Shown here: in pieces, positions 34,569-46,480 of the stretch | Layout of the letters: each line of letters begins with the position of its first letter | How positions within the stretch are numbered: position 1 is the stretch's first letter | Assembly: GCF_001411555.2 (NCBI RefSeq) | Contig: NC_049911.1 | Location: 7,262,209-7,326,208 of the forward strand | Direction: 5' to 3' | Source: Juglans regia | Taxonomy: Eukaryota > Streptophyta > Magnoliopsida > Fagales > Juglandaceae | DNA: 64,000 nt | Notes under the pieces: generated by a model | The model's input: the letters and a program-made list of their open reading frames with translations, nothing else | Told to the model about the DNA's origin: nothing | The model's database searches: none | Made by a program: the position numbers and the translations under genes

Positions 34569-35534
34569 CATGAGTCCGAATAGATTAAATAAGAATGCAA
34601 TTAATGAATCTTACCTCAAATGCCCTAATTATTTTTCATTTGTCTCAAATATGCTCATCATTTACAGGGAGATCAATCAATATCTTTAAGTTATAAGGTC
34701 ATAAGTATTTTGTGCATAATCACAAATCTAAGATAGTAAGCTGTCCTCTTCTCTCTTAATTTCATATTTTTATCCTTCGAGTCTTCTACCATTATACGAA
34801 TATAAAGATAAAAAAAAAAGTTAATATACATTTAGTTCTCTCATTTATTCATGCAAGAACAAACAATAACACATGCATTTGGAACCCCAATATTCTAAAA
34901 ATTAAACATTGAAGAGATAGGAATTAAGGGTTTGAGTCGGTTTGAATCAACCATTTAACCATTTATGTCGTTGAATCGAATAATATTATTGCATTGAAAC
35001 CGGTTTGGTTTTAGCCAATTCAATTTGAATATGCTGATTATTTTAATTAATATCAGTCAAACCGTTTAATTTCTAGCTAGCCGACCAATCAAGGGTCAAA
35101 TTAATCCAAGAGCAAGAGAGTCATCAAGAATATAGTCAAGCTATTAACGAGATTATTTAATTTAAAATAAATGTTCATATATTTATGCTAACTCACCAAT
35201 CTAGAAAAAAAAAAAAAAAGTATAATGATTTATAGGCCAACTCAATATGAAACTTGGTATATATCTCTATAAATAGCTGTCGTAGTCCGTTATAAGCATC
35301 ACTTGTCGTTTTCTTCATCAAATGATTTCATGCATGATCAATCAGCTCAATTTGGCTGAAAGTGTCAAACTATAAAGAACGTTTTGAATGGGATAAAACT
35401 TAAAGCTAGCTTTTGCCCTTCAATCATAGGAAAATATGACAAAGGGAAATGAGGAAGAAATTTCGGCTAGAAAATAATCTCCAAGGGAGAAAGGTAAACG
35501 AATAGTGGATGAGTGTGTTATATATATATATATC
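34569..35534. other. Intergenic, no gene
   Basis: AT-rich; TCGGTTTGAATCAACC and ACCGGTTTGGTTTTAGCC at 34930-35030 look like a relic of the CGGTTTGG hAT-type repeat. Confidence 0.35.
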
Positions 35535-35674
35535 GACTATAAAAAAATTAAGCATTTGTGATAGACTATTTGCGACGATAACGATTATTTGCGATAAAAT
35601 AAGACTAATTTTGACAGGAAATAATCATTTTCGCTGGAAATAACTGGTCACAAATAAGCAATTTTCTTGTAGTA
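35535..35674 (+). mobile_element. MITE with CACTA-like ends, copy 3
   Basis: About 140 bp; interior ACTATTTGCGACGATAACGA and AACTGGTCACAAATAAGC match copy 2. The right end TTTTCTTGTAGTA is intact, the left end degenerate (GACTATAAAAAAATT). Confidence 0.65.
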
Positions 35675-35874
35675 CATAGAGCTAGAATTTTTTTTTTTTT
35701 TTACCCTTTTTGTGAGTAGAGGAATTTGACTTACTAATCAAGCGATATGTTGTTGTTGTGAGCATATATTAATATTAATTACTCAAAAGTTAGCTGTGAC
35801 CATTGAGAAAACAACAAAAATAAATTAAGGTTCACGCATGGTTTAACGAAAGCAACATTCAATTTCCAGTCATA

Positions 35875-36507
35875 ATGACAATAATTGCAATATTAGTGAT
35901 GGGCCATGGCCAGGAATCTGACCATGAGAAGGGTGCTCTTCATTCGAAGCCACAGATTGATGTCGTAGCCATGACATCTGTGGCTTCTAAGAAAAAGACA
36001 ATTAGTAGAGAACCAATTGTCATAGCTAAGATAGAGGCATAGTTCCAAACTCATGAAGGCCTCTGAAAAAAAGCAATTAGTAGAGAACCAATGCATGACA
36101 AGAACAATGATGATGATGTTAATGATGATCATTATAAATTTGGAGTGATCATGGAGAAATGCTCGCAATTTGGCTGAGCATATATGAATGCTATCAAAAT
36201 TGAAGAAGGTTCTGAATGGTTGCGATTTAATATAGATTTTTCTACAAAAGGTGTAGTACCTGATCTCAAGGAAATCTGCCAGAATCATAAGCCGAACCAG
36301 GACATCATGATGGATCAAACAAAATTTAAAGACTGAGAAAAAGCTAAAGTAGTAGTCTTTTTTTTCTTTTGGGGAGGAGGGTTTCGAACTCCAGACCTCC
36401 ATTTTGGAAGCTGGGATTATGCCAACTAGGCCACAGACTTTTGGCAAGCTAAAGTAGTAGTCTTGCAAGCCTTCTTGGTTCAAAAGGGGGAATGGAGATT
36501 TGATTAG
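35875..36507 (+). pseudogene. Degraded reading frame of unknown family, interrupted by the SINE
   Basis: From ATG at 35875 one frame runs indel-free for 152 codons to the SINE target site and, after removing SINE plus one duplication (105 bp), on to TAG at 36505-36507. Four in-frame stops break it (36040, 36064, 36175, 36334). It reads MTIIAILVMGHGQESDHEKG near the start and later WLRFNIDFSTKGVVPDLKEI, protein-like with charged stretches; a 75-bp in-frame repeat (ISREP motif at 36001 and 36076) is visible. No family recognised. The antisense frame at 35893-36483 is also open but looks like hydrophobic antisense noise. Confidence 0.35.
36360..36445 (-). mobile_element. Short tRNA-like SINE, 86 bp
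   Basis: On minus it reads from GCCAAAAGTCTGTGGCCTAG to CCTCCCCAAAAGAAAAAAAA. It contains a polymerase III A box (TGGCCTAGTTGG) and B box (GAGTTCGAAACC) at tRNA-like spacing and ends in an A-rich tail. A perfect 19-bp target duplication AAGCTAAAGTAGTAGTCTT flanks it (36341-36359 and 36446-36464). The CTTCCAA stretch resembles an anticodon loop with TCC. No extra tRNA-unrelated body is present, so it could equally be a retroposed tRNA-like transcript. Confidence 0.88.
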
Positions 36508-36992
36508 TTAGCAATGTTTGGATTGGGAGTTCATTAGTTTCAAGAACTTTTTGTTTTCAATCATCACTTGAGTCTAGACTAAATGAGTATTCCTGAATTC
36601 TAGGGAAATTCATGAACCCAGTTGGTGTATCTCTATAAATTGTAGTCCTTCACTATCTGGTGGAGCATCATTTGTCATTTTTCTTTTATCAATTTGAACT
36701 TTTAAACATTGAGTTGCTTTCCACTCTTGTTTCTTCTCTTCCCCTGCTTTTAGCAATTGTAGACTCATGGGACGCCAAACTTTATTTAAGATATATACGA
36801 CTGTAAAATGAAGGTGCAAATTACATAATCTACAAGAGTTTTTTATTTTATATATTTTGCAATGGAACAGTGAGTACATTTGGATGGTTTTGGAGAAATG
36901 ATGTTGGTCTGCTGAGCAGCTTTTGGCGTCCAGAATATCTCCCCTCACCAGCTGAACTGCATTATATTGCAAAGTTAGAAAATCAGGCCAAT

Positions 36993-39900
36993 TTAATTGA
37001 TAAACATAAATAGCATAGCAAAGTTATGGTCTTGGTAACATACCAATTTCTTCTTCTTCTTCTTCGTTTTGTCAAGATAAGCCATGAGCTCCTCTTGTTG
37101 GGTAAGAGAGTCCTCTAAAGCCTTTATAGTAAAAACAAGAGTAATCAAGACTAAATAATCAGGTTCTGTAGTTTAGAATCAGATGAGTATTATCATCATG
37201 GCTGTAAAAGCATATGCAATAACCTAAATATAAATGTAATATAAATTACTAATTAGTACTTCCAAGGTTGGATTTGTTGTCAGTTTTGACTCCTCGCATT
37301 CTACTCAGATCAATTGAGCCCCTATTTCATCAATAAAATACAAAGTGTAGAAGCCAAACAACTAGTGAGATGCATCACCCGAAACTTCCACAACGACTAG
37401 AGTTCTTCAACACTTGTAGCTCCCACAGCGATTCCAAAACTTCCCCAGAAATTATAATCACAGATTAGGCAAGTAGACGAGTACAAGCCATCTTCCACAA
37501 CAAACCCAAGGTCCAGTCAAAGCAACACAAGAATAAATCCTAAAGCAACTTCCACCAATCAAGAACACACACCGGTGCACAACTTCCACCACAATACACC
37601 GGGGGAAAAATTAAGCAAAATGTTCATTCAGTACCCCATATGTTACTTAGTCTTCTGTTGGCCTGAGTTCATGGAAATCCAGGGAAAGAGCATATTACTG
37701 AAAGCATTGACTACTCTTCTTGAATCAACCGTATACAACCTATTGTCCATCTCTCCTTAAATATAGTAGACAGCCACTATAAAACTAATTCTAAGAATTA
37801 TGCTAGTAAGAGAACCATTCTGGAAATTGCTAGACAACCATTCTAACTAACCTTCCCAGGATGAAGCAACCTGATTAGACTATTTTTATCACAAAGGAGA
37901 AACAATATCTACTCAAAAGACAAACAGGCAAAGAAGAGATAATGCTGCCCCTATGGCATTACAATTTTCTCATGTGTTAAATACAAGTTGTTCATTTTCG
38001 TTTTTTATTTAAGTTTTACTCCATGGAGTTTTTTTAGAACATCAGATTAGTCCCTCAGTAAATTTTCCATGGTGAACCATTAGAGATATCATATAAGCAC
38101 CATTGGCAATTTGACACGTGACTTGACTGGCCACTTGCATTGTGTATAAAAAAATGCAAAAAAAGATAATAAAAAACTTTAGTAAATTAAGAAAAAAGAA
38201 GTGAATGACCAATTTGTAGGTATAATAAATTCAAACTTTGAAGATCAATTTGTGATTTAGCCTTAATTTGATTGTGTGAATGACTTTGTCCAAACTATTG
38301 AGATGAGACGTGAAGCACACAGCTCATGGCAGAAAGAGATACCAATAGGGGTGAGCACCAACTTAGTCGGAGTCAGATTCTCCTAAATCTGACTCCGACT
38401 CCGATTTGTGTAGGGTCTGATTTGACTCCAACTTGTCAGAGCAGAGTCGGATTTGGGCTTTCAGCTTCGGGCTTTTTTTAGCTTCATATTTAGCCCATTT
38501 TAAAAAAGAATTTTTTGTGGACTTTCAAATTTCAATTTTTCCAAAAAACTAAAAACTAAAAACTAAAACTAAATCATTCACTACTAATTTACTTCTATAC
38601 TAATATTTAACTTATTTTTATACTAGACTTATACTATAATGTTTAATTACTTGTTATCATACTATAGTATTACATACTATTTTTAGTGTCTAATTACATG
38701 TTATTATACTATAATATTACATGTTATTATATTATACAAGTGTCTAACTTATTTATAACTTATTTCAACACTAGACTTATTTTTAGTGTCTAATTACATG
38801 TTATTATATATTAGTATTACATTTTATTATACTAGTGTCTAACTTATTCCTATACTTGATTATGTATGATTGTAATGCTATGATGTTTATATATACTAAA
38901 CTATCATTATTTATTATATATACTAGTATATTAGTATATATGATAAATATATAGATAAATACATATTTTTATAACATATGTACAATATTTGAGTCGGATT
39001 TAGAGTTGAAATCAGAGCATAAAGTCAGATTGGATCGGACTCCGACTGAAAAATTAAAAACAAATCCGACTTCGACTCCGTTTTGTCGGAGTTGGAGCTA
39101 AACCGGATTTTCAGATTTTTGCTCAGCCCTAGATACCAATACATATGACTATTGACTACTGAGTGCTAGAATATTTAATATAATATATATATATTTATTT
39201 TAAATTCTTAACAAAATAATTTTCACCTTCGATTTAGGAGTGTTCAACACTACTAGTATGCCATGAAAAAGAATCAAATGAAAGCAAAATAAATCAATTT
39301 AATCTTAGAATCTAGAACTTGTCATGTTTGCTCTATCTGAACCTCTCAAACAGATGGCTCATTCCAAACTGTACCTTTTAAAAAAATTAATTTATGTCTA
39401 CTTGTTGGCAGCTAGAACTTAACAAATACAAAATTCTGCCCTGTTCATAAACAATCTTGAAAAAAAAAATTGTCTCGTGATAGAGTTGAGATCCTTTCTG
39501 TTTCAGTTTCAGCCACTTATGCCAACTTTTCTGATGCCCAAATGAAGTGTCTAAACGAAGGGGTACAGTTTATGTCTGAGTAGGATGGCCAAAGATTAGA
39601 AGTTTTCCTTGGATACCGTTAGGTTAGTGCCATAAAAAGTACTTGCTTTTGAAAGCAAACATCAAAGAAGACAAAATTATTATCTAATTCTGCATAAAAA
39701 AATATTAACATCAAACTAAACCATTTGACCATGCATGAAGGGTAATTTCATCTTTTTCTATTAGATTAACAACGGTTTTTGGTTTGAAAGTAACAAACAC
39801 CGAAACTTCTGATTAGGCTATCAATGGTCAAAGTTTATGTAAATAAGTGATGATGAAGATATAGTTAATGTAGAAAAATGTAATTAACCCACTATTTTTT

Positions 39901-42900
39901 TAGGAACCCAAGCATCCAATAGTTTGATTTTAAGCTAAACGCCAAATAAATCTTTTGAAAAAGAAAAATTTATCCCATCTTAAGCTTTTGGATGATGATC
40001 CTTGATCCCCAGCAACCACTGGTAGAGTTACCAAAAATACATTCCCCTTTCTTATTTTCACTCAATAGAGAAAACAAAAGAAGATTCTGCTTTTGAAATA
40101 TCAATAACCCAAAAACTTAAAACAAATAAAACCTAATTCTAATGCAGATTATAGCTTTTGCTTTTCCCTCTTTATGGCCGGATTTTATTCTATTTTTAAT
40201 TTTATGCTTAACATGGGAATTCATGCATACCTTCTTGGTTTCCATAAGCTCTTGCTCCAAGGCATCAACCTGTCTTACAGCAGCATTCAGCATTTCTTCC
40301 TTCTCAGCTGGCATGGCATCAGGTTTCAAACTCAAAGCGTTCACTTTATCTTCCAATTCATGTATGCATTTTAAGACAGACATGTACTGAGTGCCAGTGA
40401 TGGCATTGTCAGGAAACTGGTGGGAAGGCTCCTGGTCTTTGAAGATTGGGTCAACACAGTAAAGAGGATTGGAGTAGATGGTAGCTTCTGTGAACTTCCT
40501 GGGCATGTTGCGTGTCAATCTGACCATGGTGACGAAGCCCATAAGAAAGGCCATAACACCAGTAAAAAATTGAGAACTGAATCCTTCGGGAATGTTGCAA
40601 GCATCATGCATGGCAAAACAATCTGCTGCTGGAGTTATAGAAAACTTGTATGATTTTTTTTCTAGTAATCTAGTATATTTTCTGGATTAGAAAAGGTAAG
40701 ACAAACAAAAGACAGATAAAATGTCGCCTCAAAATTATTTATGCATTAGTAAGGCAACCAAAAAAAATTCTATTGTAAAAAACGTAATATATAAGAAAAA
40801 GATCCACATACGGACAATTGTAATCTACCATTTTTATTTTCATGGAGGGAATCTCTACCAGGAAAACGTCTATATCATCAACTTTTAAGAAGGAAATGAT
40901 AAGACTCCTGATAACGAAATGGTAAGGATTAATGAACCACAGCATCTAACAAAATGGTTGCACATAAAATCCTCTGACTTTATAATTTGGTGAGACTGCT
41001 TATTGGAACCTAACAAAAGCAAAATAAGTAAATGTTTCTGCTAGGCCCCAATTCTTAGACTCTATGCAATTCGTTGCTAGCATGTTGTGAGAGGAACTGT
41101 AAACCATCCAATATGATGATATCAGAGCATTTCGAAGCACCGGGAAAACTCAAGCTAGATGGAGGAACATGCTGAATACCAAGTCAGCTTCTTCCCCCTT
41201 CTCATTCATGAATGGTCTCAGAAGTAATTCACGTTTATACTAATGTAGGGAAAAAAGTGCCACTTCTTACTTCTTTCTAATTCCTTTGTTTAAATTACAG
41301 AGCAAACTGTACTGGAAGAAAACAAGAGAAGGCAAGCATAATAGTCATTTTCAGATCAATGTAGTTGCTTCATCACCCTTCATGACATGATAACAGCCAA
41401 TAAATACTTTTAAAATGAGTATACATATATACAATTGTAACTGTAGGTGATGTACCTTTCGAAAGGGAAAACCGATTGTTATCTACCATCTGTTGCCAAG
41501 TGTCATCCACAGTTTTATCAACCATTGGGACAAATTCTTCTGACACATAGGTTTCTTGGCGATTTCGTGGTATCAGGACCTGTGGAGATGAAATCTCACT
41601 TACACTAAAAAAAGGAGGGAATTTAGAGGAACTGGGTAGAAGAAGGAAGGGGGCAGGGGGGATATGAGTGAGCATAAAAGATAAAGAAATTGACGAACTT
41701 AGTGGAGCACATTTATTATCGAGTTTCTCAATAACCTCAGACTGTAACCCATGGATAGTACTTATGTGTGTGGCTATCATTAAAAAAAAAAAAACACCGG
41801 ACAAAGGAAGAAGCTCCTCCTCCTCTTCTCACTGTTGAAGCCATCCCCCTCTATTTTGTCCCTCCCTCTTTCTCTCTCTCTTTTTTTTTTTCTTCATTTT
41901 CCCAAATTTTCTCATTTTCTAAGCCATTGGAAGCCATATTAGGGCTTTTAGGACACAATCTCTCTGTACGCCCCTACACCATTGGAAGCATTGTCCCTCA
42001 CTCGCCAACCCCCAGCATCATCTGCTTCCATCTGCCCATGCATGCCTGCAACGCGCAATCTCCAGTGTGCTTGGCCGCCACATTCCATCTAGTTGCCTTG
42101 TGTTCTAGCCCACTTTATTGGCTTATAGCACGTTATGTAATTTTTTTTTTTTCCAGTTCTCTTCTTGTTTTTTCAAGCAAAATAAATCTCACATCTGCAC
42201 AAAATTATGGCCCTTTTCAGCTCATGCATCCCATCTAGAATCTCCTAGTGTTTTGCTCCCCCACCCCACTGAACACTGCCACCTTTTGACTGATGCATGG
42301 GCTACACATGCCGCCATCAGCAACTTGGCTCTAATATGCCACTACCTTCCACCACTGCACTGTACTTTTGCCAGGAGCTATATGTAATTCCTGCTGCTGC
42401 TATTGCCAGAAGATACCTTCTTCTACTCCTTATCCAAGTACGCAAGAGAGAAGACCCTCATTGACCGCCTCAACACAAACAATTCCAGTGCTCATTCTAG
42501 TGATGATAAATCCTCGTTCAACCAACAAAACAGGCATTGAGGCGGCCTTTTTCTCGACCACATGTTGAGAAATAATGGGACCAGAACTATTTTGTTCCAT
42601 TGCCAGATGTTTTTTATTTATCGCACTGCAATGTTTGTTTTGTAGCATTTGTTGGGTCTCCCACCCCCTCCAATTTTGCTTTTATCTTTGTTAATCTAAG
42701 TGAAGACAAACAAAGAATTCCACGTGGAGATGAGCATTTTGAGTCCGCTGTCATGCTAGGAACACATAGAGTTCTAGCCTTTTCTAAGTCAGGCATCCAT
42801 CTAGAAAAAAGTAATTCTAAGAAACTAACACTAGAATGAGGTTTTCAGGTGCTCACAAACCAACATATCCCAATATAAAAACCTTGTGTAGGCATTTATC

Positions 42901-45723
42901 CTCACTGGCAACATCGGACAAATGAATGCCACTCGTGCAAACTATTACCTAGCTGCTGACACTGACAGTTTTTTTATTACTAAAATTATTAAAAAGGAAG
43001 TCTGCTATACTTACTTCTTCAGGGATAGTAGAGAGTTGAGAGTGCTCGACATGCTCCCTTGGAAGTCTAGAAGATAAAGAATGCATGCCATCTACATGTA
43101 CCTCTGGAGCTGCCTCCACACCGAATGAGTGATGACCCTGAAAATTAATATACACAAACGCACACGCACACGCACACGCATATAGACAGTATATCAATGA
43201 GCAGAAAGATTGAAAGCCAAAATAATTTAGAATCTAGAGATAATCTGGAACCAAAAACATTTCAATTACAGAGGTACATCAACAAGGAAAAAAGTGAGCT
43301 GATGTGTGATAGTTTTGCATCTCTTTAAACAAACAAGGAAAAAAGTGGAACAATAGATTCATGATCAAAGATCAGGCAAGACCTTAGGGTATACTATCTC
43401 ATGCTCAGATATTGTCTTCTCTTCGACAATTTGAATATCAGGTTTCTTTGTACATTTATGAACACCATTCTGAACCATCTGCAGGCCCATATATCAAATA
43501 AGTGGGGTTGCTAATTCTAGTATAAACGAGGCAAAGATAATCAATCACACTGCAAATTACATAACACAATACAGAAGAGAATTTTTCAAATCACATTTAA
43601 GATCTCCGGATCCTTCCATGGGCCCTTATCAGAATACATGCAGCCTCCTTGATCAGCACAGGTACAAGTGCCTCCTAAAAATTCTGGCAACTCACTGGTT
43701 CAACAAGACAAACAATTTATTTCAAGTACAAGAAGAAAAAGTAACAATAAAAAAAATAGAGTACATAATAGATAAAGATAATAAGAAACAAATATGAAAT
43801 AAAAGTGCAAAAAGATTACTCATCAGAGAATTACCTAGCATCAATTATTTCAAGCAACTTGCTCTGGTATTTATTGCCAAGAACCTGGTGAATAATACCA
43901 TTTACTGATTAATATTAGCTAGATTACTAAAAGTGGATCATGCATAAGGTGTTTCCTTACATGGATTTTTGCTGCAGTCTTAGGATCAAGGAAAGTCTTT
44001 ACAGTGTTCCACAACATTCTGAATCCAGAGCCAGCATTGATGATGAACATGCGATTCAATGTCTGCAATGAAGAAACCAATTGACATGGCATCAATGGTG
44101 CTTTTATCCTCCATATAAATGCAAGGTTCATAAACAAACAGATCAGAAAGAAATTACCTCGGGATAATAGTCACCATCAATCTTCTGAAGGCGAGTAACA
44201 AGTTCCCTTGCAGCTTTGTTGAAATTTTTCAGTCCCTGTGAAAACGTTAATAAAGGTCTGTAATAAATTCTCTCTCCCTTTTATTTGTTTTCTCAGAGAT
44301 TGGTCTCTTCTCTAAATGGTGATTATTGTTCTCACTTACCACTCCTTCCACATCCAGGATGGTTGTACTTTGATCGATGTGCTTTTTTGTTGCAATTGAA
44401 CAAGCAGGAAACTTTATGGCAAATGTCCTCTCAAACTCCTTTACATGGTTCTTCACATAGCGGTCCATGTTTGTGACTTGCATCAGCTTGGCAGCATCTA
44501 CTTTCCCCAATCTCTCAATGTACACAGGTCTTCCATCCTTATCTACTCCGTGATTCCCTTGAGGATAGTATTCCAGGACTTCATTGATTTCCTCAAATTC
44601 AAAATCCTTGAGGAAAAAAAAAAAGAGCGAGGAATGAAACTCATTCAGAGGGGAACACTATTTCTAAAGTAAACTTCTTCTTTGAAGATTTCTTTTGAAG
44701 TATAACTAGAGTAATGAATTGAATTAAATAGATAATAAAAAAACTGTCAAGCATTATACCCATTCTACAACAATTACCTCCATAACTGTGTCAGCACCAA
44801 ATTCATTCCTCCACCGGAGCATGTCAGACCACATATGCTTTGTTTTCTCAATATCAAATTTTCTGGCCTTCAAGAATCTGTATTGTCAAAGTTTTCAAAT
44901 CCCTTGATAATGATAATGAAGTACAGTAATTATGTTCATGTCCCCTTTAGAGAAACAATCTTTACAAACTGTTGAATCATGCTATTTTATTTCTCTACAG
45001 CAAAGGCGTGGAACTGCAACCATGCAAACATCAACAAAACTGATGATGGAAGAAGAAAGTAAACAACCTGAGCATCATATGATAATCATCGTGCTTTGCA
45101 GGCAGAAGCTCTTCCAAAATAAGTGCTTGACGGAAAGCATCCACAGCCTTCAACTCCTCCGCATCATGCACGTCCTCAATTTCAACTGACATGACTTTAC
45201 TACTTCTCCTAACCCTTCTTTTCAAAGAATGCCTGAGCTTGGTGGAGGCATTGATTGCTTTCTTCTTCAAAGACCCAATTCTAGTCCTCTTCTCATCGTC
45301 AATGTTCTCAACATCAGATCTTTCAAGGACTGTAAATCAGTACGTATAACCATCATATATGAGCCATTCAAAAAAGCAAAAGTACTTGTTCACGCTCCTA
45401 GTCCTGGGGACTTAGCTGAGAGTTGCACACCTCGATAAAATCACAGGAAAAGTCTACCAAAAAATATATATTACAATTATTTATGTTCTCTATCTTCTTC
45501 CACATGGGTTGGTGTTCTTATTCTCTACTTACTGTGTATTTGGGCGGCAACACTGCGCTTTGAATAAAAGTGTTATTAAAAAAATATTTGGATTGTTTTC
45601 AAGACGGTGATATGCATCGCATTATCTGAATCGCACAGAGAACTTCTTAACAAAGAAATGTAGGAAGAAGTATGAAAATATTTTAATTAGGCTACCTGGT
45701 TTGGGAGAAAGTGGTCCAGACAT
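36993..45723 (-). CDS. SFH: Sec14-like phosphatidylinositol transfer protein with nodulin-type C-terminus (SFH family, 13 coding exons)
   Basis: Lipid-binding and exchange protein (CRAL-TRIO/Sec14) thought to tune phosphoinositide synthesis in membrane traffic. Exons (minus): 45723-45696, 45329-45068, 44877-44778, 44606-44340, 44235-44158, 44062-43961, 43884-43835, 43694-43595, 43478-43383, 43137-43015, 41579-41456, 40622-40231, 37121-36993. All introns are GT-AG and phases agree, giving 616 aa. Visible: MSGPL start; conserved [26 protein letters not shown]-terminal helices with [19 protein letters not shown] (about 87-105); lipid-binding core with [22 protein letters not shown] and [19 protein letters not shown] hydrophobic segment ([16 protein letters not shown]) and a heptad-like [19 protein letters not shown] region follow, then a Lys-rich end, as in plant Sec14-nodulin proteins. 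The last exon reads into an apparent intron donor (AAATTG|GTATGT), so the true C-terminus may lie in a further exon. Three introns are long and transposon-laden. Family certain, paralogue not. Confidence 0.9.
37122..40230 (-). other. Long SFH intron 12 containing a hAT-type element
   Basis: 3.1-kb intron between the exon ending METKK and the last modelled exon. It contains the 786-bp element at 38346-39131. The rest is AT-rich sequence in which no further coding exon with matching phase was recognised. Confidence 0.45.
38346..39131 (+). mobile_element. hAT-type non-autonomous element inside SFH intron 12
   Basis: 786 bp with 12-bp terminal inverted repeats TAGGGGTGAGCA / TGCTCAGCCCTA (one mismatch) and the perfect 8-bp target duplication GATACCAA (38338-38345 and 39132-39139). 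GACTCCGACT-rich ends flank an AT-rich core. No transposase, so it would need help from an autonomous hAT. Confidence 0.9.
41580..43014 (-). other. Long SFH intron 10 with GC-richer, CT-rich insert
   Basis: Intron between SFH exons 10 and 11. The part at about 41800-42850 has a different composition: CT-rich start, many CCACC and GCCACC triplets, and short open frames on plus that lack recognisable domains. It looks like a repeat-derived insert similar in style to the CT/CCACC-rich regions at 0.9-1.5 kb and 4.3-4.8 kb, but no target duplication was found. The open frames are not supported as genes. Confidence 0.35.
43157..43180. repeat. (CACACG)n microsatellite in an SFH intron
   Basis: Three to four ACGCAC units about 20 bp upstream (gene orientation) of SFH exon 10. 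Confidence 0.8.
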
Positions 45724-46480
45724 GGTGTATCTGCTTTGTCTGGGAAGGCAGAATTATCAAGCACTCATATCGCAAATGCCAGAACCGAAGCCCTAGCCAA
45801 AAGCCCTGCATATTAACACATTCCCACAAATATCTTCTCACCATTTTTTTTTTTACAGAAAATAAGAGTAAAAGTAAAACCCGAAAACCAAAAAGTTCAC
45901 ACAACCATATTCTCCCTTTCTTCAATAAGAAGAAATAGGATAACATATAAAGTTTCAATTTTTACCAAAAATCCAAAACCCCAAGGACTCAATCAAGCAA
46001 AATCAAATTGATTTTTTTTCTTTTACATTGAAAATCAATCAACCAGTAAATAAATGAAAAAAACTCATGATTGTGTGGACTCGGAAGAAACAGAAAGAGG
46101 TGATGGGGGGCGGAGAGAATTACCTCTGTACAAGCTTGGAGGAGGGTTTCTGGGCAAGCGAGAGAGAAAAATATAGTATAAAAGACCGTACGATTCTCAG
46201 AAATGAGCGTTCCAAAGGAAATGGCGGAGGTAAACTGTGACAGTTGTGACATAGAGAAAGTGAGTGAGGTCGAGGAGAGAGAGAATAGATATACTCTTGA
46301 CTGGGTCTCATCGCCATTAGCAATCTGTGATTGCTTAGAGAGAGAGAGAGAGAGAGTTGAGCGACAAACAAGGCCGCTCCGTTCAAATCCCAACGGATAT
46401 AACGAGACACCATTCTCAAAGGCTGTTCACTTTCCCGGGAAAATTCTTTCAACGAAATGTTTTTGCGACGAATTATAGAT
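45724..46480 (-). promoter_or_regulatory. 5' leader and leader intron of the SFH gene
   Basis: The minus strand shows a donor CAGAG|GTAATT at 46124/46123 and an acceptor GCAG|ATACACCATG at 45731/45730. This implies a leader intron of 45731-46123 with the first non-coding exon above 46124. A (GA)n run on the plus strand (about 46339-46358) is CT-rich in gene orientation, as expected of a plant leader. The transcription start is not identified. Confidence 0.5.

Noticed and set aside
36360..36445. Functional tRNA gene
   Set aside because: A and B boxes exist, but no acceptor-stem pairing is evident, the unit ends in an A tail, and it is flanked by a retrotransposition-type duplication.
35893..36483. 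196-codon minus-strand frame
   Set aside because: Includes the SINE and reads as hydrophobic poly-Ile sequence antisense to the better plus-strand frame.
41768..42568. Open frames in SFH intron 10
   Set aside because: No domain, overlapping frames on both strands, CT-rich repeat-like DNA within a well-supported intron.
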